A stretch of 64,000 nucleotides of DNA from a bacterium (GTDB lineage: Bacteria > Planctomycetota > Planctomycetia > Kolteriales > Kolteriaceae), in NCBI GenBank assembly GCA_019753235.1, contig JAIELF010000031.1, positions 62,001-126,000 of the forward strand, in the 5' to 3' direction. A program made the position numbers and the translations under genes. Positions 1 to 8,790 of this stretch are shown here, one piece after another (position 1 is the stretch's first letter; each line of letters opens with the position of its first letter). The notes beneath the pieces are model-generated. The model searched no databases, was not told the DNA's origin, and saw only the letters and a program-made list of their open reading frames with translations.

Positions 1-210
1 TTCCCGAGCCAGATGCACGACTTGGCGATGATGACCTGTCATTTAACGCCAACACTCTTTGCCCGCGAGATGGCAAAGTTGGACCGAACGACTCGCTGGT
101 TCGCGATGCACCTGAAGCCGGCGGTGCATAGAGAAGTTGCCCAGGAATTGGCCTCCATGAATGTCGAGGTCGTCGAACCCGGGCACGTTTACGACTTCGG
201 CGGGCGATAG
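1..210 (+). CDS. MBL-fold metallo-hydrolase, C-terminal fragment
   Basis: The frame is open from the first base and ends with TAG at 208-210, so these are the last 69 residues of a gene that begins outside the window. Two elements, TCHLTP and about 37 residues later MHLKP, resemble the end of metallo-beta-lactamase-fold hydrolases of the class II cyclic-nucleotide phosphodiesterase / RNase Z-like group, where a G-H-L-T-P loop is followed by a histidine-containing H-x-K-P strand that helps bind the metal. Here the glycine of GHLTP is a cysteine. The substrate cannot be read from the fragment. The 3' end overlaps the convergent glycosyltransferase gene by 22 bases. Confidence 0.55.
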   Translation, partial: FPSQMHDLAMMTCHLTPTLFAREMAKLDRTTRWFAMHLKPAVHREVAQELASMNVEVVEPGHVYDFGGR

Positions 211-1403
211 CGATTCTTTCCCGTAAGGCGGCCCCAGTTCCGTTCGATCCGAAACTGCCACTCCCTGAACCAGACTTCTCCGAGATAAGGAGCCGGTCTT
301 CGATATTGACCTGAACTTGCCTCGCGCGCGATGTCATCGAAGAGGGACTCGTACTGATCGACCATCGTGGCGATGCCGAAGACTCCGCCTGTCAGCGTCC
401 GGTATGCGGACCGGGCCAACTCTTCTCTCCTCTCCGGTCGACGAAAGAGATCTTCGATCCGATCAGCAAAAGTCTCGATGTTCCCCACATCGACGAGCTC
501 GCCGTTCCTCCCTGGCTCGATCACTTGCGAAACACCACTTTCGACACGAGTGACGACCGGCACACAACCGTGCGCCATCGCTTCGAGCAAACTGACGGGC
601 AATCCCTCGAAAGCGCTCGTCAGCAAAAAAAGATCTGCCTCTCGATATCGAGCGGACATCTCGTTGTTGGGAATGGTGCCCATGCACAGGATCCGACCTG
701 CGTCGAAATGATGACGGGCCTTTTCTTCAAGCATGGCCCGCGCAGGTCCATCACCGATAATCGTCAATTCCACTGGGACGCCCCGCGCCACCAGACGATC
801 GAGAATGAGGGGCATATCGAAGACCCGTTTTTGCGTTTGCTCGATGCGTCCCACGTAGAGAAGACGAATCGGCGCGTCGACCGACGTTGTTCTCTCGGGA
901 AACAGGGATGGAGTCGGAACGCCGTAGGGAATCATTCGCAGGCGTTCCGCAGGCACCTTTAATTGATGACACGTCTGGGCGATGCGATCGCTGACCGCGA
1001 CGACGCGGTTCCAGAACCGACCCAGTTGTCGAACATGATCGTAGTGCATGGGATCGTCGCTGTGCAGGATGCCGACGGTGTGAATCGACTCAGGAAGCCG
1101 GGCGGAGATCGGCGAATGGCAGAAATCGTAGTTGGGCATGTAAATGCAAGGCCCCTGAGCGAGCAAATAGTTCCGCAGCGCTCGTCGGCGATATCGACGT
1201 TTATGCCGCCAATCCGGCGGAAGAGTCTCGATCGGTGCCGACGTTGGAAGCGGCATCGCGTCGGCTTCATCCTTGCCCGCTCGGGTCAGCAAGATGCGGG
1301 CATCGTGACCGCGCCTTCGCAGTTCTTCGGTCAAGTGAATGACGAAGATATCGACCCCCGAGATTCGGCCGGACGTCAGGCAAGAGATGATCTTCCAGGC
1401 CAA
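189..1403 (-). CDS. GT4-family glycosyltransferase
   Basis: A 404-residue cytoplasmic or membrane-associated glycosyltransferase of the retaining GT-B fold, expected to transfer a sugar from a nucleotide-sugar donor in glycan or exopolysaccharide synthesis. The C-terminal donor-binding half is clear: LLYVGRIEQTQKR opens it near residue 184, GDGPAR follows, and SAFEGLPVSLLEAMAHG contains the E-x7-E signature. The start is a TTG at 1401-1403 preceded by a GAGGTGG Shine-Dalgarno at about 7 bases; no in-frame ATG fits. About 30 residues after the last helix are basic and aromatic (WFREWQFRIERNW) and could lie on the membrane surface. It stands 98 bases downstream of the secreted sandwich protein on the same strand. 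The sugar and acceptor are unknown. Confidence 0.85.
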   Translation of the reverse strand: MAWKIISCLTSGRISGVDIFVIHLTEELRRRGHDARILLTRAGKDEADAMPLPTSAPIETLPPDWRHKRRYRRRALRNYLLAQGPCIYMPNYDFCHSPISARLPESIHTVGILHSDDPMHYDHVRQLGRFWNRVVAVSDRIAQTCHQLKVPAERLRMIPYGVPTPSLFPERTTSVDAPIRLLYVGRIEQTQKRVFDMPLILDRLVARGVPVELTIIGDGPARAMLEEKARHHFDAGRILCMGTIPNNEMSARYREADLFLLTSAFEGLPVSLLEAMAHGCVPVVTRVESGVSQVIEPGRNGELVDVGNIETFADRIEDLFRRPERREELARSAYRTLTGGVFGIATMVDQYESLFDDIAREASSGQYRRPAPYLGEVWFREWQFRIERNWGRLTGKNRYRPPKS

Positions 1404-1501
1404 GGGGCCACCTCGTCATTTCGAATCGTTCGCATAAATCGCGGGGTCCCATCCATGTGCACAAGACCGAAGAGGCGATGAATGATTCGCTCATCCCGGC
1501 G

Positions 1502-3049
1502 TCAGAAAAAACGGTTTCCCGCGCGAGCGGCTTCATCCGCAAGAAGACGACGCCGACGAAAGTCTTGACCAACGAGAAACGCCACCACGACAATCGCGGC
1601 GGACACCGCCAGAATGTTGACAAGCACTGATCGTGTCCGGTCGAGGGAGATAACCCCCTTGGGCTCCAGTTGCAGCGTGATGTTGGCGAGTTCGACATCG
1701 ATGTCGCTTCCCCCCAATTCGAAAAGGAGCCGACCTTCGTTGGTTTCGCCTATCGAGCGAAAAGGCACTTCCACTTCTTGCCAAGATGAACCGATCGAAA
1801 TCAGCTTGAATAGGCCAAGGCTGTTATTGGTCTTCGAATCGTCTAGCCGAAAGGAAATGACGCGGTTCCCTTCCGCACGAGCCCGAAAGCGAAGGAGGTA
1901 ATCGCGTGCTTCGAGGATTCGGATCGGCGAATAAAGAAAACCGATGTGCCAACGTTCAAGAGTGGTTGCTTTTTCGATCTCGATCTTAAACGCGGACCCT
2001 CCATGAATCGGGCGTTCAAGCCGAGCTTTGTTGTCCTCGTTGACTGACAAGTTCCAGATGTTTCTTTGAAACCGAAATTGGTCGATCTCTTGGTCGAGAC
2101 GCGATTCGGTGAGTTCGAAATTCTCGATCTGGACGGCCGCGTTGCTCCCACCCAGATTGAATTGCACCATCCCGCGAGGCTCGCTTTTGGCGGGCGAAAA
2201 CGGGATCTCAAAGATCTGCCAAGCCGTCGTGAGTGGAATCAATTCTGGGTTGGTGGCAAGCGTCCACGGGGCGCGATCCCGCAGAACAAGAAACTCCATC
2301 GTGCGATTCTGCGTTGCTCGGGCGCGAAAGCGGGCAACGTATTCCTTCTTCTGATCGAAGGAGTAGCCGGCACGGTGGATATTGAGTTCCCAAGGATGCT
2401 GAGACGGGTCTTTCTCGATGGAGAAACCAAGAGTACCCAGTCGATTAGAATCCTCCGTTAATCGTGCGCGGGCTTCGGCAGGAGCCGACAACGTCCAGCG
2501 TGGGGGCGCGTTGACCAATTCCGGCAACTCAGGAGGAGTCGGTCGACGAACGAGCCGAATCTCGGTCAGGTCGAGATCAGCTTCGCTTGTCCCCAGGCTG
2601 ATCTGAAAGCGAGCAGCAGATTCCGTTGCCTTGGGACGAAAAATAAAGGCAAAGCGGGTCGGCCTCGGTGTCAACGAATAGGTCGCGGCCGGCGAGAGAA
2701 GCTGATGAGGGGGATTCATGCTGGCAGCGAACAGGGTGATCTCCCGAGGAGCAGCACTCTTCGCTTGGAACGTCAAGGTATACTCGAAGCCTTGCTCGAG
2801 CGAAACGTTGTCGCTCCAGAGGCTGATTTTCCAATCCTGATCAACCGCCACCCGATCCAGTTGCACGGATACGGCCGTGGGATCTGGCTTACTCTTGAGG
2901 CGACCGACCGACGGAGGATCAAGCCGAAGGGTCCAGGGTTGAAGGGACAAAGCCTGGTCGTCGGCCTCCTCTCCTTTTGCGAAAGAGAGAGCAAGCCCGC
3001 TCATGAAAAGTACCCAGACCCAACGGGCCTGGGATGGTTGCCGATCCCA
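1502..3049 (-). CDS. Membrane-anchored protein with three beta-sandwich (CBM-like) modules
   Basis: I do not recognise a named family. From a GTG at 3047-3049 the product has a signal peptide or signal anchor (WVWVLFMSGLALSFAKG) and then three repeats of about 135 residues (roughly 35-165, 180-315, 325-465). Each begins with a W-x-L strand, contains an alternating-strand motif of the type Y-x-x-R-F-R-A-R-A and ends with a strand of the type F-x-L-G-G-S/T. This is the pattern of jelly-roll carbohydrate-binding modules such as CBM4/9 that bind sugars outside the cell. A transmembrane helix near 475-497 (LVNILAVSAAIVVVAFLV) and a basic tail RRRRL anchor the C-terminus. An alternative TTG start at 3106 adds 19 charged residues but has no ribosome-binding site. 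Role in surface glycan binding is inferred. Confidence 0.6.
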   Translation of the reverse strand, partial: WDRQPSQARWVWVLFMSGLALSFAKGEEADDQALSLQPWTLRLDPPSVGRLKSKPDPTAVSVQLDRVAVDQDWKISLWSDNVSLEQGFEYTLTFQAKSAAPREITLFAASMNPPHQLLSPAATYSLTPRPTRFAFIFRPKATESAARFQISLGTSEADLDLTEIRLVRRPTPPELPELVNAPPRWTLSAPAEARARLTEDSNRLGTLGFSIEKDPSQHPWELNIHRAGYSFDQKKEYVARFRARATQNRTMEFLVLRDRAPWTLATNPELIPLTTAWQIFEIPFSPAKSEPRGMVQFNLGGSNAAVQIENFELTESRLDQEIDQFRFQRNIWNLSVNEDNKARLERPIHGGSAFKIEIEKATTLERWHIGFLYSPIRILEARDYLLRFRARAEGNRVISFRLDDSKTNNSLGLFKLISIGSSWQEVEVPFRSIGETNEGRLLFELGGSDIDVELANITLQLEPKGVISLDRTRSVLVNILAVSAAIVVVAFLVGQDFRRRRLLADEAARAGNRFF

Positions 3050-3156
3050 CACGCGTTTGTTCGACTCCCGTCTCGAATCCGGTCCAACCTTCTGACGCTG
3101 AGTCAAGATACCACCACAATAAGAGGCTGACCACTTTTCGCTGGAGCCTCCTGAGG

Positions 3157-3375
3157 ATGCCTAACCGAGAACCCTTGCCGATCATCGATCCGGCCCGATG
3201 TCAGGGGAGCGGGGACTGCATGGCGGTCTGTCCGACCGAAACCCTCGATGTTTGGATGGAACAAGCCTGGGTGAAATACCCGAATCGCTGTCTTTCTTGC
3301 GGGGCATGTGCTCTTATATGTCCCACGCAAGCGATCACCCTCCCTAACCCTGCCGACATCGAAAGCCACCCTTAA
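3157..3375 (+). CDS. Small 4Fe-4S ferredoxin (2 cluster motifs, first one incomplete)
   Basis: A 72-residue bacterial-type dicluster ferredoxin, an electron carrier of the cytoplasm. The second motif, CLSCGACALICP, is a full C-x2-C-x2-C-x3-CP. The first, CQGSGDCMAVCP, has serine where the second cysteine is expected, giving C-x5-C-x3-C, so the first site may hold a 3Fe-4S cluster or none. I chose the ATG at 3157 because the sequence upstream in the same frame does not look like ferredoxin and overlaps the divergent gene; CCTGAGG lies just before it. Divergently placed from the sandwich protein and about 100 bases upstream of the dehalogenase. Confidence 0.8.
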   Translation: MPNREPLPIIDPARCQGSGDCMAVCPTETLDVWMEQAWVKYPNRCLSCGACALICPTQAITLPNPADIESHP

Positions 3376-3479
3376 GAATCCGAGGGGATACTCCTCCGAA
3401 ACAATCTATTTGCAAGCGGCCGCGCGGTCGGCGACAGTAGGGATCCCGTCGAAACATGGGTTTCAAGGACAAGACAATC

Positions 3480-4373
3480 ATGAACGCGCTACGGACCCCA
3501 GACGATCGTTTCCGTGGATTGCCCGGCTACGACTTTGAACCGCACTATCTCGATGTTCTCGGCTTGCGGATGCATCGGGTGGATGTTGGTCAAGGGGATC
3601 CGATTCTATGCCTGCATGGTGAACCGAGTTGGTCTTATCTTTATCGCCGAATGATTCCGCTTCTGTCGAAGGTGGGCCGAGTCATCGCGCCGGATCTCTT
3701 GGGTTTTGGCAAGTCAGATAAACCGACCGAGCGCAGCGACTACTCCTTTTCGATGCATCTGGAATCGCTTCGCGAACTGGTCGAGAAGCTCGACCTTCGG
3801 CGTGTGACACTGGTATGTCAAGACTGGGGGGGATTGCTTGGGCTAACTTTAGCAACGCAAATGCTGGATCGTTTCTCGCGGCTGGTCATCATGAATACTT
3901 TTCTCCCGACCGGCGAAGAGAAACCTTCGCAGGGTTTCCTGGCTTGGCGAGCCTTTGTCGAGAAAATCGACGACATGGATGTGGGCCGAATCATTCAGGG
4001 GGCCACCGTCACCGAACTCTCGGACGATGTTGTCGAGGCCTACAATGCCCCGTTTCCCGATCGGAGCTACAAAGCTGGGGCACATCAGTTTCCGCTACTG
4101 GTTCCGATGTCCCCCAGCGATCCCGGCGCGGCCGAGATGAAGCAGGCCCGAGAAGTCCTCAAACGCTGGAACAAGCCCGCGTTTGTTCTTTTCTCAGACA
4201 GCGATCCAGTAACCGGGGGTGGTCACAAGTGGTTTCGGCTAAACATACCGTCGGCGGGCCAAGAGCCGACGATCGTCATTGCCAAAGGGGGGCATTTTCT
4301 TCAGGAGGATCAGGGAGAAACGATCGCGGAGCATATTCTGGAATTCATTCATCGAAGACCCATCACCCGGTAG
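3480..4373 (+). CDS. Haloalkane dehalogenase (alpha/beta hydrolase)
   Basis: A 297-residue alpha/beta-hydrolase that matches haloalkane dehalogenases, which cleave carbon-halogen bonds hydrolytically to give an alcohol, halide and proton. The oxyanion motif is [11 protein letters not shown], the nucleophile elbow is QDWGG with Asp115 followed by the halide-binding Trp116, an acidic residue lies in SDSDPVTGG (Asp240/242) and the catalytic histidine is His272 in GGHFLQED. Length and the N-terminal RTPDDRF..LPGY motif are usual for the HLD-I type. I prefer the ATG at 3480, preceded by AAGGA at 10 bases, over the ATG at 3456, because family members begin a few residues before RTPDDRF. True substrate may be a halogenated natural product; related hydrolases such as epoxide hydrolases lack the QDW halide tryptophan. 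Confidence 0.85.
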   Translation: MNALRTPDDRFRGLPGYDFEPHYLDVLGLRMHRVDVGQGDPILCLHGEPSWSYLYRRMIPLLSKVGRVIAPDLLGFGKSDKPTERSDYSFSMHLESLRELVEKLDLRRVTLVCQDWGGLLGLTLATQMLDRFSRLVIMNTFLPTGEEKPSQGFLAWRAFVEKIDDMDVGRIIQGATVTELSDDVVEAYNAPFPDRSYKAGAHQFPLLVPMSPSDPGAAEMKQAREVLKRWNKPAFVLFSDSDPVTGGGHKWFRLNIPSAGQEPTIVIAKGGHFLQEDQGETIAEHILEFIHRRPITR

Positions 4374-4536
4374 ACCCAGCCGCTCAGGTGCGACGCCGGG
4401 CCGCACGGATTGCTTCATCACGACCCCGTTTTCTAGAACAGTCTCAGGATTCGACATCGGGAAACGCCCTCCGGGGCCGGTTCCAAATGCGGAATCGAAG
4501 TAACGCGACCCTGTGGTCAGGATCGTGAACACCGGT

Positions 4537-4558
4537 TCGAGATCAGATTCGAGATCAG
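4537..4558. repeat. Tandem 12-bp period repeat upstream of bioB
   Basis: TTCGAGATCA occurs at 4537-4546 and again at 4549-4558, in direct orientation with a 12-base period, about 55 bases before the bioB start. It lies in the 240-base gap between the dehalogenase and bioB. A repressor or activator site is possible, but the spacing is not helical (10-11 bases), and simple slippage is equally likely. Confidence 0.4.
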
Positions 4559-4613
4559 GACCGGCCTCCGTCGGATAGACCAAGTCGGACAAAACTCGGG
4601 AGAGAGTGCATTC

Positions 4614-5696
4614 ATGATCAAGGGACTTGTCGATACCGATAGTCTTCCCGTCGGCCGGTGGAGTCAGAGGGCTGTCCGGATCCTGGCCGGCGAATCTCTC
4701 TTGCCCCATGAAGCTGAAGAGATCCTTTCTGCCCCGCGGGAGGAGATCCTGGAGCTCCTTTCGGGAGCGTATCGTCTTCGTCATCATTATTTCAGCAACC
4801 GAGTTCAGCTTTACTTTCTGGTGAATGCGAAGAGCGGGATTTGCCCCGAAGATTGTCATTATTGTTCGCAGTCGAAGATTTCCGATGCGGAGATTCCCAA
4901 GTACAAGATCCTTTCGGAAGAGGAACTTCTCGAAGGAGCCCGCCGGGCGGCCCAGCTACAGTCACGAACCTATTGCATCGTGATTTCTGGCCGATCGCCG
5001 ACACCTCAGGAAATGCGTACCGTCACCAGCGTCGTCCCACGTATCAAGAAAGAACTAGGGCTTCATATCTGTGCTTGCTTGGGGCTGTTGACACCCGACT
5101 TGGCTCGCGAGTTGAAGGCGTGTGGCGTTGATCGCGTCAATCACAACTTGAATACCGGCGAGGATCATTACGAAGAGATCTGCACGACGCACACCTATGC
5201 CGACCGCGTCGAAACGCTGCAGGCCGTTCGCGATGCGGGTCTGGAAATGTGCTCGGGCGGGATCATTGGTATGGGAGAAAAGGCGGAGCACATCGTGCAG
5301 ATGGCCTTTGCGCTTCGCGATCTAGGGGTGCAGTCGATCCCGGTGAATTTCCTCAACCCGATCGAAGGAACGCCGCTAGAGACTCGCCACGACCTGGACC
5401 CGATTCGGTCGCTGCAGGCGTTGGCCATGTTTCGATTCGTCAACCCTGATCGAGAAATTCGGATCGCTGGGGGGCGAGAGATTCAGCTTCGGAGCCTTCA
5501 GCCTCTCGGCTTGTTCGCGGCCAACTCGATCTTCGTCGGTGACTATCTGACAACCAAGGGTCAACTCCCCTCTCGCGACTACCAGATGATTTCAGATCTC
5601 GGCTTTCAAATCGTGGTCCGCAACGAACAGGGAGAAGAGATCGTCTGCGATCCGCCCGAGGTCCAAGCGGACCCTTTGGCCATCGTCAGCAACTAA
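4614..5696 (+). CDS. bioB: Biotin synthase
   Basis: Radical-SAM enzyme that inserts sulfur into dethiobiotin to make biotin, the last step of the pathway; cytoplasmic homodimer. The SAM-binding 4Fe-4S cluster motif C-x3-C-x2-C is CPEDCHYC (Cys77, 81, 84). The ligands of the 2Fe-2S cluster are also present: a Cys in RTYCIVISG, one in HICACLG, one in MCSGGIIGMGE, and the Arg of IRIAGGREIQLRS. The NHNLNTG strand matches the dethiobiotin-binding motif NHNLDTS. Length 360 is normal. The ATG at 4614 lacks a strong ribosome-binding site but the sequence before it does not extend the homology. No other bio genes lie nearby, so the rest of the pathway is elsewhere. Confidence 0.95.
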   Translation: MIKGLVDTDSLPVGRWSQRAVRILAGESLLPHEAEEILSAPREEILELLSGAYRLRHHYFSNRVQLYFLVNAKSGICPEDCHYCSQSKISDAEIPKYKILSEEELLEGARRAAQLQSRTYCIVISGRSPTPQEMRTVTSVVPRIKKELGLHICACLGLLTPDLARELKACGVDRVNHNLNTGEDHYEEICTTHTYADRVETLQAVRDAGLEMCSGGIIGMGEKAEHIVQMAFALRDLGVQSIPVNFLNPIEGTPLETRHDLDPIRSLQALAMFRFVNPDREIRIAGGREIQLRSLQPLGLFAANSIFVGDYLTTKGQLPSRDYQMISDLGFQIVVRNEQGEEIVCDPPEVQADPLAIVSN

Positions 5697-5820
5697 CTTC
5701 CTCTGTTGGTAGAGTCACCTCACTCCAGAGGTTGCAGATGCTTCGATCGATGACGGATCGCCGGGCGCGCAGCGGGATAGTTTGAATCACATCGTGTCCG
5801 GAAGAGGAACGGGAAGACTC

Positions 5821-8256
5821 ATGACGAAGAGAATCGTTCGTTTCTTTTTCACCGTGATGGTCATCTTATTGGTCTGCTTGATCGGCGCGGGAATGTACGG
5901 CTACCGAGTATTGACGGGAAGTTTGGCCCAGCTCGAAGGAACCGCACGGGTCTCTGGCCTGGGGGCGGCCGTCACCATCGAACGGGACGCGGCCGGCATT
6001 CCGACGATCAAGGCGGTGACCCCGGCCGATCGAGCTTTCGCTATCGGGTACTTGCACGGACAAGAGCGATTCTTTCAGATGGATCTTCTTCGTCGATCCG
6101 CCGCCGGCGAACTGGCGGAACTCGTGGGACAGCCTGCCGTGCCGATGGACTTAGAACATCGTCGGCACCAGTTCCGCAAACGGGCGGCGACGCTGATAGC
6201 GCGGGCAGAGCCGCAGGACAAGGAAGCTCTCGATGCTTATGCCGGCGGCGTTAATGCCGGCCTGGGGAATCTCGTCTCCAAACCCATCGAGTACTATGTT
6301 CTTGGGACCACACCCGAGTCTTGGTCTCCTGAAGACTCTGTCCTCTGCATGTTCGCGATGTATTTGGATCTACAAGGCAAAGACTACAAGCTCGAGCTTG
6401 CTCGCCACACGGCGTACGAAACACTCCCCAAGGAGTTGGCCGACTTTCTCACGCCCAAAGGGAGCGATTGGGACGCGCCGATCGCCGGTGAGCCGATCGA
6501 AGCGCCACCTCTCCCTGGCCCAGAAGTCATCAATATCCGAGAGAAACCACTCCCCCACGAGCCCGATCCGACACTCAACGAGTCTTTCGGTTCGACCGAG
6601 TTCGGCAGCAACAACTGGGCGATCAACGCCTCCCGCTCGAAGCATGGGGGGGCGATCGTTGCCGATGACATGCATCTGGGTCTGCGGGTGCCGAACATTT
6701 GGTACCGGGCCTCGTTCGTCATTCCTACCGGGGACAATCCCGCTCGCAAAGAAATGATCGCGACGGGCGTCACGCTTCCAGGAACGCCATCAATGGTGGT
6801 CGCCTCGAATGGTTCGATCGCCTGGGGCTTTACCAACTCGGAGGGTGATTGGGCGGATTTGGTGATCGTCGAGACCGACCCGACGGATCCCGAGAAACGC
6901 TACCTAACCGCCGACGGGCCTCGTGATTTTGAGTTCCAGGAGGAAACGATCGATGTCCGAGGATCGGCTGCCGAGAAACTCGCGATCACTCAAACGATCT
7001 GGGGACCGATCGTGGGCAAAGATCAACAAGGAAGACCGCTTGCCCTGCGATGGGTTGCCCATGATCCTGATGGGGCAAACTTGCTCGCGGGCCGCATGTT
7101 TGAAAATACGACGCTAGAGTCGGCACTCGACTTTGCCAATAGCTGCGGCAGCCCCGCTCAGAACTTTGTGATTGCCGATAATCAGGGACGGATCGCCTGG
7201 ACGATTCTGGGGCGCATTCCTCGGCGAAAGCACGACGGCTGGTTGCCGACATCGTGGAAAGATCCATCGGCAGGTTGGGATGGATATCTCGATATCGAGC
7301 AGTATCCGCGCGTGATCAATCCCGAAGAGGGTCGCATCTGGACGGCCAATTCTCGCGTGGCAGCGTCGGGGGAGATGCTTCAAAAGGTCGGTTTTGGTGG
7401 ATACGATCTAGGCGCTCGTCAAAAGCAGATTCGTGATGCGCTTCGCGCCTTCGACAAAGCCGACGAAAAAGAGATGCTCTCTATTCAACTCGATGATCGG
7501 GCACTCTTCTGGACTCGTTGGCAAAAGCATCTTCTCTCGCTGCTGACCGAGCAAGCCCTCGAAAAGTCTGCGAACCGAGAGACGGCCAAGCCCTTCATCG
7601 AGAACTGGGGCGAACGTGCCGCGACCGACTCAGTGGGCTATCGGATTGTCCGGCAGGTTCATCTCGAAATCACTCGCCGAGCGCTCGAGTGGTTGACAGG
7701 TCCCTGCCGTCAAGCCGACCCCAACTTTCGAACCGTGCATCTACCTACGAGCGTAGAAGCATCGATATGGACCATGGTGACCACCAAACCGATGCATCTA
7801 CTCGACCCTGCGTATCCGTCCTGGGACGACTTTGTTCTGACCTGTTTGGACACCGTTCTGAACGAAGCCACCAATGATGGCCAACCGATTTCGGAGTTCA
7901 CCTGGGGCAAGTACAATACTCTTGCCATTGAGCACCCTCTCAGCAAACCGCTGGAAAGTTTGTTGGGGAGAGACTCGAGTGCGGTCCAGGCGATCAACAT
8001 GCCGCGCGTCGCTGTCTCGGGTGGCCCCAAGCACATGCCGAAGATTGTGCGACCTCGTTCGGGCGCGTCCGAGCGAATGGTCGTCTCCCCCGGAAAAGAA
8101 GAGCAAGGGATCTTCCACATGCCGACCGGGCAAAGTGGGCATCCCCTCTCGCCGTTTTACTCGGCCGGCCATGAAGACTGGGTCGAAGGCCGACCTAGCT
8201 CGTTCCTGCCTGGAAAAACCCGTTACACGCTGATCCTCGAACCCAGAAAAGATTGA
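5821..8256 (+). CDS. Penicillin acylase-family Ntn hydrolase
   Basis: An 811-residue member of the penicillin acylase / acyl-homoserine-lactone acylase family, which hydrolyses amide bonds of acylated small molecules. An N-terminal signal anchor (FFFTVMVILLVCLIGAG) puts it in the periplasm or at the membrane. The alpha chain carries DRAFAIGYLHGQERFFQMD, and the autoprocessing site is GSNNWAIN with the predicted nucleophile Ser263, which would become the first residue of the beta chain. NSEGDWAD and the closing PFYSAGHEDW are also family features. I chose the ATG at 5821 with GGAAGA upstream rather than a TTG at 5782. Substrate cannot be told: quorum-sensing lactones, N-acyl amino acids or beta-lactams are all known for the family. 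Confidence 0.85.
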   Translation: MTKRIVRFFFTVMVILLVCLIGAGMYGYRVLTGSLAQLEGTARVSGLGAAVTIERDAAGIPTIKAVTPADRAFAIGYLHGQERFFQMDLLRRSAAGELAELVGQPAVPMDLEHRRHQFRKRAATLIARAEPQDKEALDAYAGGVNAGLGNLVSKPIEYYVLGTTPESWSPEDSVLCMFAMYLDLQGKDYKLELARHTAYETLPKELADFLTPKGSDWDAPIAGEPIEAPPLPGPEVINIREKPLPHEPDPTLNESFGSTEFGSNNWAINASRSKHGGAIVADDMHLGLRVPNIWYRASFVIPTGDNPARKEMIATGVTLPGTPSMVVASNGSIAWGFTNSEGDWADLVIVETDPTDPEKRYLTADGPRDFEFQEETIDVRGSAAEKLAITQTIWGPIVGKDQQGRPLALRWVAHDPDGANLLAGRMFENTTLESALDFANSCGSPAQNFVIADNQGRIAWTILGRIPRRKHDGWLPTSWKDPSAGWDGYLDIEQYPRVINPEEGRIWTANSRVAASGEMLQKVGFGGYDLGARQKQIRDALRAFDKADEKEMLSIQLDDRALFWTRWQKHLLSLLTEQALEKSANRETAKPFIENWGERAATDSVGYRIVRQVHLEITRRALEWLTGPCRQADPNFRTVHLPTSVEASIWTMVTTKPMHLLDPAYPSWDDFVLTCLDTVLNEATNDGQPISEFTWGKYNTLAIEHPLSKPLESLLGRDSSAVQAINMPRVAVSGGPKHMPKIVRPRSGASERMVVSPGKEEQGIFHMPTGQSGHPLSPFYSAGHEDWVEGRPSSFLPGKTRYTLILEPRKD

Positions 8257-8790
8257 ACTGAGGACGATTGTCCGCGAAATGCCCCGAACGATCGGCCCTT
8301 CGTGTTCGAACTGCGGGCACGCGGTGACCGCTTTTCGGGCGAGCCCCCGCCTCTTCGTTACGATCGGCAACTTGTTCCTTCACCGCAAATCTTGTCTGGT
8401 TGACTCGCTCCCCCCACGTTGCAAATCTTCTCAGCATGAGGTAAGTCTTCCCTAAGAGAGCGATTCGCCCGCACGCTAGGTAGGAGAGATCTTCACGGAC
8501 GGCCGCTTGTCTTTCGTGGCCTGTCCTGACATCAACAACAGAGACGTCCTGGCCCCTGTGGCGAAGAATGTTCCGACGGGCAAGGATCCCGCTCGCCGGC
8601 TTTCGTTCACTTGGGACGTTCACTCGGGAGGTACGGGCGAAACTCGTTGGTGATCGCTGGGAACAAGAATTGCCCCACGATCTACGGAGAGTTTCTCGCA
8701 TCCGCTGGGGACGGCGCCCCCAAGCGGAGGCTCCTCGGTCGGTAGCGTTGGTTTTTTGATCAGTAGCAGCGGTAGAGAAGGATGGTTCTC
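8257..8790. other. 534-base gap without a convincing gene
   Basis: Both strands were read. A minus-strand frame of 168 codons (8701 to 8195) crosses it, but its residues are not protein-like, and its end runs antisense into the acylase gene. A T-run (GGTTTTTTG near 8751-8759) precedes the sthA ribosome-binding site without a clear stem before it. I see no RNA gene. It presumably holds the sthA promoter. Confidence 0.4.

Noticed and set aside
4239-4859. 206-codon minus-strand frame across the dehalogenase and bioB starts
   Set aside because: It runs antisense through two strongly supported genes. The middle (TTGSRYFDSAFGTGPGGRF) is protein-like but has no known match that I can see.
8195-8701. 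168-codon minus-strand frame in the acylase/sthA gap
   Set aside because: Arg-rich shadow composition, ends inside the acylase gene, no ribosome-binding site.
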